A stretch of 64,000 nucleotides of DNA from Phragmites australis (Eukaryota > Streptophyta > Magnoliopsida > Poales > Poaceae), in the NCBI RefSeq assembly GCF_958298935.1, contig NC_084932.1, forward strand, positions 15,603,501 to 15,667,500, given 5' to 3'. The notes below the pieces were generated by a model. That model had not been told where the DNA came from and searched no databases. It saw only the letters and a list, made by a program, of their open reading frames with translations. The first letter of the stretch is position 1. Each line of letters begins with the position of its first letter. Of this stretch, positions 54,090 through 64,000 are shown piece by piece. Both the position numbers and the translations under genes were made by a program.

Positions 54090-55467
54090 AGTGCAGCGTG
54101 TACTTAGTACTCAGCTTGCACCACAAGAACAAAACCAACACCATACTTTGTTTCACACCAAAGGCGTTGTTCAAGAGCGATCAGTTTGAATCATCATCAA
54201 TGGTGGAAGCTGCAACAACTTGGCAAGCACAGATCTGGTGGAAAAGCTTGCTCTCTCAACTCGACCACATCCCCACCCCTACCACATCCAATGGCTCAAC
54301 CAAGGTGGTAAGATGAAGGTAACACGTTCAGTAAGGGTCCACTTTGCTATGGGTTCGTATCATGATTATGTTGATTGTGATGTTGTTCCTATGCAAGCAT
54401 GCTCCTTGTTGCTAGGTAGACCTTGGCAATATGATACAGATTGTGTGCATAATGGTCGCACTAACCAGTACTCACTCCTCTTTAAGGGAAAAAAAATTGT
54501 TTTGCATCCAATGACCCCTGAACAAATTGTGCGAGATGAACTTGCTAGGGCGAGTAGAGAGTGTAAACAAAGTGAGAATCAGATTGAAGCACAAGAAATA
54601 AAACTGAATGGTCCTATTTTGCTTGCTACTCAAGCTGATTTTGATGAGTGGGACAGTGCCTCTACTTGCTATGCTCTCATATGCACACAGGTGATGTTTT
54701 CGATTGACGAGGCACCATCTTTTTTGCCTCTTGCTGTCACTAATCTTTTGCAGGAATACTCCAACATTTTTCCGAAGGATTCATCTGCAGGTCTCCCACC
54801 TCTCTGCGGCATTGAACATCAGATTGACCTTATTCCGGGAGCTTCATTGCCCAACTGTGCGCCATATCGCACCAATCCCGACGAGACGAAAGAAATTCAG
54901 CGCCAGGTACAAGAATTACTTGATAAGGGGTACATCTGTGAATCTCTTAGCTCATGTGCTATTCCTGTCCTGTTAGTGCCTAAGAAAGATGGCTCCTGGC
55001 GTATGTGTGTTGATTGTCGCACCATTAACAATATCACAGTCCGATATCGTCACCCTATCCCTAGGTTAGATGATATGCTTGATGAACTAAGTGGCGCTAT
55101 TGTGTTCTCTAAGGTTGATTTGCGTAGTGGGTACCATCAGATTCGCATGAAAATGGGGGATGAATGGAAAACAGCTTTCAAAACTAAGTTCGGTTTATAT
55201 GAGTGGTTAGTCATGCCTTTTGGATTAACTAACGCACCCAGCACTTTCATGAGACTAATGAATGAAGTTTTGCATGCTTTCATAGGCAAATTTGTGGCTG
55301 TATATTTTGATGATATACTGATTTATAGCAACTCTTTGGAGGAACATCTTGATCATCTACGTGCTGTTTTTGATGCTTTGCGAAGTGCACGTCTTTTGGG
55401 GAACTTGGATAAGTGCAGCTTTTGCACAGCCCATGTATCTTTTCTTGGCTATGTTGTTACAGCATAG
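54090..55467 (+). pseudogene. Protease and reverse transcriptase, element F
   Basis: A 415-codon open frame (54220-55467) carries the protease end (NNLASTDLVEKLALS, MQACSLLLGRPWQYD) and an RT that is complete from IEHQIDLIPGASLPN through [30 protein letters not shown] and VMPFGLTNAPSTFMRLMNEV to the catalytic VYFDDILIYS (DD codons 55309-55314). Just upstream the protease active site reads INGGSCNN where DGGSCNN is expected (Asn codon 54199-54201), with a stop at 54186-54188. The frame ends in a TAG after LGYVVTA. RT residues look intact; the protease does not. Confidence 0.85.
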
Positions 55468-56100
55468 GGTATCGAAGTGGACAACGCCAAAATCGAAGCA
55501 ATCCAGAGCTGGCCAACTCCTTTCACTGTGACGTAGATTCGGAGTTTCCTCGGGCTTGCTGGATTCTATCGCAGATTCGTTCGTGATTTCAGCACCATCG
55601 CCGCCCCGCTGAATGAACTCACGAAGAAAGGTGTTCCATTCTCTTGGGGTCCAGCACAAGACAATGCCTTCCTGACTTTGAAAGATAAGTTAACTCATGC
55701 ACCTTTGCTTCAGCTTCCTGATTTTACTAAGATGTTTGAGCTAGAATGTGATGCTAGTGGAATTGGGCTAGGAGGTGTGTTGTTGCAAGAGGGCAAACCA
55801 GTTGCTTATTTCAGTGAGAAATTAAGTGACCCTAGTTTGAACTATTCCACTTATGATAAAGAGCTACTTGCTTTAGTTTGAACGCTTGTGACTTGGCAGC
55901 ATTATTTGTGGCCAAGAGAATTCATTATTCATTCTAATCATGAATCTTTGAAGCATATTCGAAACCAATCAAATCTGAATCATCGGCATGCTAAATGGGT
56001 AGAATTTATTGAGTCCTTTCCCTGTGTCATCAAACACAAGAAAGGGAAAGAAAATGTGATTGCTGATACGTTGTCTCGCCGATACACCATGGTCTCTCAG
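55468..56100 (+). pseudogene. RT connection and RNase H, element F
   Basis: After the TAG the same reading continues: [20 protein letters not shown], then [20 protein letters not shown] with the first acidic residue, [20 protein letters not shown], a TGA at 55879, and [20 protein letters not shown], where the usual SDHES Asp is Asn, then [17 protein letters not shown]. Two stops and the Asp-to-Asn change make it inactive. Confidence 0.8.
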
Positions 56101-57526
56101 CTTGATTTTAAGATTTTTCGGAAAGAAACTCTAAAGGAGCAGTATGCACTCAATCCTGATTTCAAGGACGTGTTACTGAATTGCAATAATGGGAGATCGT
56201 GGGGCAAGGTCTTCATGGATGATGGATTTTTGTTACGTGCTAACAAGTTGTGCATTCTAGCAAGTTTTGTTCATCTTTTTTTTGTTACAGGAAGCGCATG
56301 GAGGTGGACTCATGGGACATTTTGGTGTCAAGAAGACCGAGGACATTCTTGCTGATCATTTCTTTTGGTCAAAGATGCGATGTGATGTGGAGAGGTTTGT
56401 TGCTTGCTGCTCGACATGTCAACGAGCTAAGTCACGACTCAATCCCCATGGTTTGTACATGCCTCTCTCTGTTCCTTCTATTCCTTGGGAGGATATTTCG
56501 ATGGACTTTGTCTTAGGATTACCTCGAACCAAGAAGGAAAGGGACAGCATCTTTGTCGTTGTTGACAGATTTTCTAAAATGGCTCACTTCATACCATGTC
56601 ACAAGAGCGATGATGCTACTCACATTGCTGATTTATTCTTCCGTGAAATTGTTCGCTTGCATGGTATGCCCAATACAATAGTTTTAGATCGTGATACAAA
56701 ATTTCTTAGTCTTTTTTGGAGAGCTTTGTGGAACAAATTGGGGACTAAGTTGCTGTTCAGCACTACATGTCATCCCCAAACCGATGATCAAACTGAGGTT
56801 GTTAATCGAACTTTGTCTACCATGCTTAACGCTACTCTAAAGAAGAATCTAAAAATGTGGGAGGAATGTTTGCCTCATATTGAGTTTGCTTACAATCGTT
56901 CTGTCCATTCCTCCACAAAGATGTGCTGTTTCCAAATTGTCTATGGTTTTATTCCTCGTACACCAATTGATTTGATCTCTGTTTCATCCTCCGAGGACAT
57001 GAATTTTGATGCTAATCAACGTGCAGATGTGATATTGAAAATACATGAGCAAACCAAGGAGAATATTGAGTGTATGAATGCAAAGAACAAAATTGCAAGT
57101 AGTAAAGGACGACAACATGTTACCTTTCAACCTGGTGACTTGGTTTGGTTACACTTGAGGAAGGATCGTTTCCCTACTTTGTGCAAGTCTAAATTGATGC
57201 CGCATGCTGATGGGCCATTCAAGATACTTGAAAAAATAAATGACAATGCATATAAACTTGACCTTCCTGCAGACTATGGTGTTTCTTCTAGTTTCAATGT
57301 TGCAGAATTGAAGCCATATGAAGGTGAGGAAGAGCAGCTTCCATCGAGGACTTCAATTCAAGATGGGGAGAATGATGAGGACATCACCTCTTTAGTTCCA
57401 GCCACATCACCTGCTGTTTCCACAACTCCAAAAATGGTACAAGGACCGATGACTCGAGCTCATGCATGTGAACTGAACTACGTGATTCTCCTAAGGAATG
57501 AAGGTCCAAAGGATGGCAACAAATAA
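56101..57526 (+). pseudogene. Integrase, element F
   Basis: The frame 56267-57526 (419 codons) has the zinc-binding region [12 protein letters not shown] through FVACCSTCQRAK. The catalytic core follows, with DDE residues at WEDISMDFVLG (Asp codon 56504-56506), IVLDRDTKFLS (56687-56689) and QTEVVNRTL (Glu codon 56795-56797). The C-terminal domain has DLVWLHLRKDRFPTLCKSK and FNVAELKPYEGEEEQ. No chromodomain is seen. A T-run at about 56274-56283 shifts the frame between the linker and the zinc finger. The integrase core is otherwise intact. Confidence 0.85.
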
Positions 57527-58023
57527 AAGGATGCTGCGCCACCAATCCTTTGGGTTGGGCCCATGTAATAAAGTCATGTTTTATGCAGTTTAGGAAATGT
57601 TAGAAGGAGATTTCGCCCTGCCTTTGCTGCTGGCCGAAATCTCCTCCACCCTCCTCCTATTTAGTCCAGGTCGAGCCTCCCTTATGAGGTGGGTTTTCTT
57701 TTGTTTAAGTTCAGCCATTGTGCAAACATTGATCTTCAGTTGTGTCCAGCGACCACCTGTTAGACAGCAATTGAGAACCCCATATTCGAGTGATTTCAGT
57801 TTGCCTACATCTTGTTCTTGCTTGTTCTTCGATTGCTTGCAGGAATTGAACCTCGTGTTCAGGTTGATCTTGCTATTCCAGCAAGGTCAATAACCATTTG
57901 GAGTTGGTTCTGCGATTGCTAAGGCGCCCACGACCTGTTCGTTCATAGTCAGATCGCGAGAGTCACCACCACCCAATCGATATTTATCCTCTCACCAAAA
58001 GATCGGGCACTCCAGGAGTATCA
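57527..58023 (+). repeat. 3' LTR of element F
   Basis: The right end GTATCA (58018-58023) and the block from 57826 match the 5' LTR remnant. The left boundary is not certain because the 5' copy is cut; the pol frame may run into the LTR, as in family G. Confidence 0.7.
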
Positions 58024-59290
58024 ATACAAGAGGAAGAGCTACCCGCACTAAGCTTGACCCACATGTGCAAAAAGCAAAAACAAGGGATGAGTCGCTAGAC
58101 GCCACAGGCTACGACGAGATCACCACCACGAAGCTCCGCCGAGTCGTTGCACTCCCTCCCCCTCCCCCCCATCGGATAAGGAACATATCAAGGAGATTTC
58201 TTTTTGTTCTCTTAACAGGTTTTTGAAGATTCAGGTGCAGATCTGATAAGTAGGTGGGCCCAAAAAATGCATCCACAAGTATGAACAATCGAACATAATC
58301 AATGGTTGAGGTGTCAACTGAGCAAAGATAAAAATTCAGACACCTAAAATGTAGGAAGAGTGTAAAAGTATACTTCAACTGCGGACAGGGAGTTTGCCTA
58401 GTTCTGGAGTGTCGTAGGGTTTGAACTACTCTAGTTCTTCAATTTTTGTTTTTCAGTTCTATTTTTTTCTTATGTTTTTTATATTTTGGTTCTGATCTGG
58501 AGTGATTGTTCTTAAAGGATATTATTGGAGATTTGACAGGAGATGATTAGTCATGCTTGAGAATATATTTGGTCTCTCGAGAAGTTCTCGTTAGTTCCAG
58601 GCCCAGTTTGAAATAAACTTGATAAATAGTTTTTCGCATAATGGTACCTAAGTTAATCACGAAGCGTTCTATATCTAGAATGTCCCTTAGTTAGGGAGTA
58701 TAATAGATTAGAAGGATTGCTCTAGGATATCTTTTCCAGTTAAGATTTAAACAAAATCTTAAAAATTATCATCCATACCCCTCTTGTATCCATTATATGA
58801 AATTGGTTAAAAATGGGACTAGGGTAGCTAGGGGTGTTATATAGCGTTCTCATTCTATAGCACTTAAAATTATAAAGGAATAGTAAAAAATGCTTGTATC
58901 CCTCGAGAATATAATACCTATTGCGAATATCCTCCTACATGTTAAAAGGTTGCATTTAGCACCTCACGTCTCCTCTACTCATGTTGCAAACTCATACCTT
59001 GTGTATTTGGTGGTGGATAAGGCAAACATGTGACTAGAATGCCTTGGGTATTTGGATGGTGCAGGGTGAGCTCCAAGGTAAGAGAAATCACAGAAATATA
59101 CGCACTTTAGTGCAACACTTGTGCTTTTGGGTTATGACTCGAGTAGAATACGCATTGCGTAAACAAACATATTTTGATTTTGTAGCCTATGTATGCTATC
59201 AAATATTGGATAAATGCACACTTTTAGTTTTAATTTAATTCCTAGATAAATCACAAATAAACTGATATACCATAATTATTATATAATAAG
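58024..59290. other. Unassigned sequence right of element F
   Basis: AT-rich, no credible ORF longer than 90 codons, no clear repeat. The first bases (ATACA) would be the right copy of F's target duplication, but the left copy is lost. Confidence 0.4.
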
Positions 59291-60120
59291 AGTATAACAT
59301 AGACATTTATGTAACAGAAGAACACATAACTAATATAGTCCATAATATGAACGACATCTGTCAACATGATTAAAAGGAGATTAATCTTAGTGAACATATC
59401 AATTGGCGGTGAGAGAAGCCAAAACCCCTATGATGACGACGTAGAAGGCGATGACAAACAGGAAGCAGATCGCATGAGCAATTGATGGTGACGAGGATGT
59501 GGATCATGAGCCATCGCGCGGAGCGCTTCCCAAAAACCTTATTCGCCTTCTCTTGGTGCAAGACCTCAAGTATGATGGGTTTCAGAGACTCACCCTCCAG
59601 ATCACCTGTGCACGATAGCGCAGCGAGATGAAATAGTCTACTTGTGGCAGCACAGCAGAGAGTGAGGCAAAACCTTAATTTGTTGCATTCTATTGTGGTG
59701 GTGGCGGCTGACATGTTATAGAGATAACCAAGCACAGGTGTGCCACGATTGGTTTCTATATCTATAACCATGTTGACCATTTTCCCACACAGCAAAAGTA
59801 CAAAACTGCAAAAGAATGCCGCACATGAGCAAGCAACTGGATCCAATTTTAGCGGACCATTCACGTAGGTGTCGTGTGTCTGCCCTTTTCTCCTGCCATG
59901 GCCATGGCCTAGCCCAGCCCAGCGACGCGAGTGAGCGCGTGTGTTTTTCGAGTCCTCATGAGCTAAGGGGTGAAGGAAAGAACTTCTTTTAAGTTGTTCT
60001 CCCTCCACCTCCACTAGCAACATGGGACTAAAGAACTATAATCTTCTTTCACATGTTGGGCCTTTAAGATTTATTTGGAATTACACAAATATAATAGGTC
60101 AAACCCATATATTCTAATAA
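59291..60120 (-). repeat. 3' LTR of copia element N
   Basis: On the minus strand a purine-rich TAGTGGGGGA (60121-60130) is followed by TTATTAGAATATATGGG, a mutated TGTTAGAAT LTR start. The sequence contains TTTAGTCCCATGTTGCTAG and a GGAAGCGCTCCGCGCG string typical of some grass copia LTRs. A 217-codon minus-strand frame (60023-59370) spans it and is judged fortuitous. The low-coordinate end is not defined. Confidence 0.55.
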
Positions 60121-60130
60121 TCCCCCACTA

Positions 60131-61454
60131 GATCTCGTAGTCCGACAGTGATTTGCATGTTCCCAATGCTATTTGATATACCGGTTTTTCGATAGAGATC
60201 TGTTAGGGTTAAACATCCATCTAAAGCATTAAGTTATACTCATTTATAACTTAGACGCTAGACTATGACTTGAATTACATGTTTTGTGCGAATAAGTTTC
60301 ACTTAAAGTCATAATTGATACTTGACTACTAGTAGGTTACCCCTCAAGTGGAGCATATAAGTCATACTCCTTGATCTCTTCATAAGTTTATTAGAGATTA
60401 TAGTCTTATAGATTATGACCAACAATCACTCATATAGGTGTGTTCTTTCAAAAATACCCTATTAGATAGCATCTTCGCTAATTAAATCCAACATAACACA
60501 TTAAGACAATAACCAACCTGCCTTATAGATTTTGAGATTATTGCATCTTCACTGGAGTGGGTTGTGTAGTACTCTCTTTCATTTAACTAATAGCTTGTTC
60601 TTCTCAAGTCCTGATTCATGGGATCTCTAATCACATAGGTTGGATTACCACTATAGTATAACTCACATGGGTCTCATATCCATCTCCTTTGATGCATTAT
60701 CTATCACATTCCATGGTAATCCCTTTATAAATGGATCTTCCAGGTTCTTAGCTATTTAGATAGAATCCAATACTATCACTCCAGAGTTCCTTAATTTCCT
60801 GGCAGACTTCAATCGTCTCTCTACATGTCTTGATGATAATGTTGTCCTTAGATCTATTCACTTTTATAACAATTTTTTTGATTATCATAGTTCATAAGGA
60901 TAGTCGGTATCGGTTTCTCAACCACTGGCAAATTCATCAAGAGCTCATGCAGCGATTATGCCTCAACAGTGGTTGTATCTAATTCTATGAGCTTTGCTTC
61001 TATGGTTGACCTCATCAATATGGTCTATGTGCAAGACCTATATGAGACAGCAACACCGCCAAGAGTAAATATATATCCAATTATAGCATTAGTCTCATCA
61101 GCATCGGATATCCAGTTTGAATCACTATAAACCCCAATAATGATAGGTACCCAGTATAGTGAAGTCCATAATTTAAAGTACCTGGCAATTAGTGCATGAC
61201 TCACGCAAGGGTACGCCAATGATCATCGCCTGGGTTAGAAGTCAACCATCTCAATTTGCTTACAGCAAATGAGATATGAGGCCTTGTACCGCTAGCTAAG
61301 TACATGAGTGATCCAATAATCTAACAATATCTCAGTTAATCCCTAGCAGTCCTTTAATTCTTTCGAAGTATTAATCTGAGATCATAAGGTGCTGGAGAAC
61401 TTTTGCTATCCATATAGCAAAAATAGCTCAAGACCTGTCGATTATTGGTGTCGA
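60131..61454 (-). pseudogene. Copia Pol C-terminus (RT end and RNase H), element N
   Basis: Minus-strand frames give VRPHISFAVSKLRWLTSNPG from the RT end, and the 64-codon open piece 61219-61025 with GVYSDSNWISDADETNAIIG and YIFTLGGVAVSYRSC, the hallmark Ty1/copia RNase H. Downstream traces (IEAKLIELDTT, ELLMNLPVVEKPI) continue in several frames. The usual GYSDADWAG-type acidic residues are recognisable. Many stops; 5' parts of the element are missing. Confidence 0.8.
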
Positions 61455-62819
61455 TCTTACAAATTTGTAGAAAGAGTAGGGGATGCTTCCACTAGACGGA
61501 TCACACAGCACACATAGGATTTTGTACAGGTCCAGGCCTCTCTTAGGATAATAGCCCTACGTCCTGTTGGTCTTGTATTATTCTCTAGGACTGTATACAA
61601 GGGGTACTAGGCTAGCCTTGATAGATCTAAACCTAATCTGAGAGCTCCCTTGCATGTAGTTGGGGAGAGATGATAATACAGATCTAAGTTTACAGAAGGT
61701 TCAAGGGTTCACAGCTCCTGCAAGCTTGAATTGCTTCAATGGGTGTGTAGCAATTTGAATTGGCTTGTCCTCCTCAAGGTCCCCTAACTTCATATATATA
61801 GGGGGTTCATTGTATGACTTCTGGAGTCTTTCCTTATCATTCTTGGAGATAAAGTCCCCTATTTATGAGATATGATGGGCATCTATGGAAAATTTCTATA
61901 CGTCTAGAGATTCCCTTTCCAGGGATAGAAGTATGCCCTGAGAATATAGGAAAACCCTAGGGTATCCAAATATGATAGTTTATACTATCCATCGTTATGC
62001 CCCGCATTACTACATGAAATGAGACTTCGACGGATCTAAAACTTAGTTAGCAAAGATAAATATTTTGAACTCGGGTCCTCTAGTTAGGATGGTATGTCCA
62101 ACGAGTTCTTGGAGTCCTTGGGTCGTCTATTCGAGATTCCCAACACCTTCGAGTACTCAGGCGAGCCTTCAAGAAGGTATTCCCTCCGAGTGGGAATTCC
62201 GATTCATCCAAGAAATATCGTCCTATTCTTTCAAAAGGACGAGGAGAAAAGACTAGTCACTGACCAGGTTTGAAATTTTGAATCGTCGCAATAGAGATTT
62301 TGCATGGTGGTCTAGTGAGTCTTTACTTGACAGGACATCATGATGACGCTTGAGGACTGCATGAGTACGGCGAAGTAGTGCCCTATCCTCTTTGGGATAC
62401 TATTCCAACTGCCCCGCGTGCATCAAGAGAATACTCTGGGTATTGAATGAGATGAGATACCACCTCTTTATCTGTGTGAGTCTACGAAAAAGACGTGACT
62501 TGATGGCAGGTTGATATGTGGCCGCACCCACCATACAACACAAGAATATAAAGAGCCACATTCTCCCTGCGACCTGGAGGCCTTTATATCCCCCGAGTGG
62601 TGAGCTCTTGCTGCATCAGCCTCCCAGTTTAGTCATGGAGTCTTCGTCCTAATCTAACTTGTGAGAAGTTAGTGTTCGGGTTTCATCACAAACAAGTCCT
62701 CCTCCCTCGACACCAAAGTCTCGCCCTTTAGCGCCACCGTCCTCTCCAATTGAGTTCGACTCCATCGTAGAGGACGTAGCGAAAATGGCCCTATTAGGCC
62801 AAGACCTCACCAAAAGGTC
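61455..62819 (-). repeat. LTR-like remnant (element O) and spacer
   Basis: A TATATATAGGGGG string (about 61795) and the lengths of the flanking blocks suggest a minus-strand LTR from about 62500 to 61455. No primer site, gag or pol could be tied to it. 62500-62819 contains a second TTTATATCCCCC string and a short ATGGAGTCTTCGTCC, perhaps the gag start of another plus-strand element. The family is not known. Confidence 0.35.
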
Positions 62820-64000
62820 CGGTGATTAGTAAATATGCTCACCGGAGCAATTCTTCCATAAAAGGGTGTCGTGCTAAAGAATAAAGGCTAAGTCTCCCCA
62901 GATAGTTCGGTGATCAAAGCATGGCAAAACCGGAATGTTTCTATCCAGAAGGAAGAATGGAACAACCCACCGAATAGTCTGGTGATCAGAGGAAGCTACA
63001 CACTGGAGCATTTCCACCAGAGAAGGTTGCAGCTGTGAAAGATAAAAAATCAACACGCCGGAAGGTTCAGTGATGAAGCAAGGCTACACCATAAAATAAA
63101 CTAGACAATGAACATTGCAAAGAAGCAAAACGAAGTTCATGGCATCGGATAGTCTGGTGATGAACTGATGTGCACCAGATGCTTACAACAGAGCAATTTA
63201 CACAGAAAGGATGTAGTTGGCTCGAATGCTAAGTATATATTCACTGGATAGTCTGGTGATCAAGATGAAATATACACCGAAGTGTCTGGTGTTCATAGAG
63301 ACTTGAGTAGGGGTTCCAATGGCCAGTTTGTGAGAGTATACTCAACGGATGATCTGGTGTTAGTACTATTATTCTCACCGGATCATCCGTTGTTAACAAC
63401 TTTTCTGAGTCGTTAGGTTAACGGCTAGTGCGCAGGTTTGAAGCTATAAATATCCCTCCACTCAGTCATTTGAGGTTACTGGAGTCCTAAGAAGTTCATG
63501 CACACATGAGAAGACATCCAAGCCACCAATGTGCTTAAAGTGATCATTCAAGACGATTAAGCATAATATTAGGGAGTGATAGTGCTTATAGGCCTAGAGA
63601 GTGTGTTGATAGATGATTTTTGCCTAGAGATTGAATCAAGGAGTGATCCAAACTTGTACCTCTTGGTACGCTGACGCATTAGAGTATTGGTGACTCACCG
63701 GCAAACTTGTTGACCTTTTGAGTTGGTGTGGAGCAGCGACAAAAATCGTGTGCGGAAACGCGGAGACCCTTGCCTTGGTGACTCAAGCTTTGAAGTGATC
63801 ATGACGGCAAGAAGCTGAAAGAGATTCTAGTGGTGAGACCTTGGCTTGGTGGCTTGGTGGCTTATCTGAGTGGAGGCCTTGTCTTTATGACTTGGTGGCT
63901 CAAGATCCATGACCGGGTGCTGACCGGGAGCATATTCTTTGTGGAGTTCCAATGTGGACTAGGTTGACATTTATGCCATCGATACCACAGGATAAAAAGC
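62820..64000 (+). repeat. SIRE/Maximus-like copia LTR, partial
   Basis: Repeated CCGGATAGTCTGGTGATCA-like motifs between 62816 and 63390 (each a partial palindrome of CCGGA and TCCGG), a TATA box at 63444-63451 (TATAAATA), and a U5 rich in CTTGGTGGC-type segments (63840-63910) are typical of grass SIRE/Maximus (Opie/Ji) LTRs. The LTR runs past the right edge. No internal region is visible. Confidence 0.6.

Larger units (their letters stand above)
51091..58023 (+). mobile_element. Nearly full-length Ty3 element F (5' LTR truncated)
   Basis: Order: the last 200 bp of the 5' LTR, PBS, a 1.4-kb leader, gag, protease, RT, RNase H, integrase, 3' LTR. The integrase tail groups it with family G; the Pol motifs are those of a grass chromovirus-type Ty3 without a recognisable chromodomain (possibly the CRM group). 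Stops and homopolymer frameshifts occur in gag, protease and between RT and RNase H. It is the best-preserved pol in the window. Confidence 0.85.

Noticed and set aside
59370..60023. 217-codon minus-strand ORF
   Set aside because: It covers the start of a copia LTR; the residues show no conserved block, and the frame begins in what is LTR U3.
1..64000. Intact autonomous retrotransposon or known virus
   Set aside because: Every pol-bearing element has stops, frameshifts or lost catalytic residues; no envelope-like or viral movement gene was seen.

Overview
The window looks like repeat-dense nuclear DNA from a plant, most likely a grass (Poaceae). Nearly everything that can be identified is LTR retrotransposon sequence in both orientations, nested and decayed: Ty3 elements with dual RNase H and an Arg-type primer site, Ty3 chromoviruses with chromodomains and an initiator-Met-type primer site, Ty1/copia remnants and one CACTA transposon end. 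I see no intact cellular gene, rRNA, CRISPR array or bacterial feature. No new system with a demonstrable function was found; the interest lies in the architecture of the repeats.

Layout. 1-5603: left-truncated minus-strand Tat-lineage Ty3 element (IN, extra RNase H, RNase H, RT, protease, gag, PBS, 5' LTR). 5879-6490: CACTA end. 6500-8023: 3' end (integrase tail plus LTR) of a Ty3 element called family G here. 8404-25493: minus-strand chromovirus E with a 2.9-kb 5' LTR. E is split inside gag by element A (12531-20784), whose LTRs are flanked by the 5-bp duplication GGGTC. A has no pol genes; its interior holds a gag remnant and three kinds of tandem repeat. 25895-30733: a relative of A (element B) with homologous repeats. 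30734-31699 and 33850-34740: two more family-G LTR pieces on either side of element C (31700-33835; LTR, PBS, gag). 34741-36951: decayed copia-like material with a 210-bp and a 31-bp tandem repeat. 36952-41319: two chromovirus LTRs head to head, forming a large imperfect palindrome. 41320-45800: remnants of two further minus-strand Ty3 elements. 45810-51090: the least repeat-like part, with a two-exon fragment of a BRO1-like-domain gene. 51091-58023: the most complete Ty3 element, F, which has stops. 59300-62500: copia and other LTR remnants. 62820-64000: a SIRE/Maximus-like LTR that runs off the window.

The elements work together only as layers of insertion. Most pol-bearing copies show a lost catalytic residue (protease D to G in the left element, protease D to N in F, protease GA to SA and integrase E to K in E), so none looks autonomous now. 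Clade names rest on motif recognition, not on searches.
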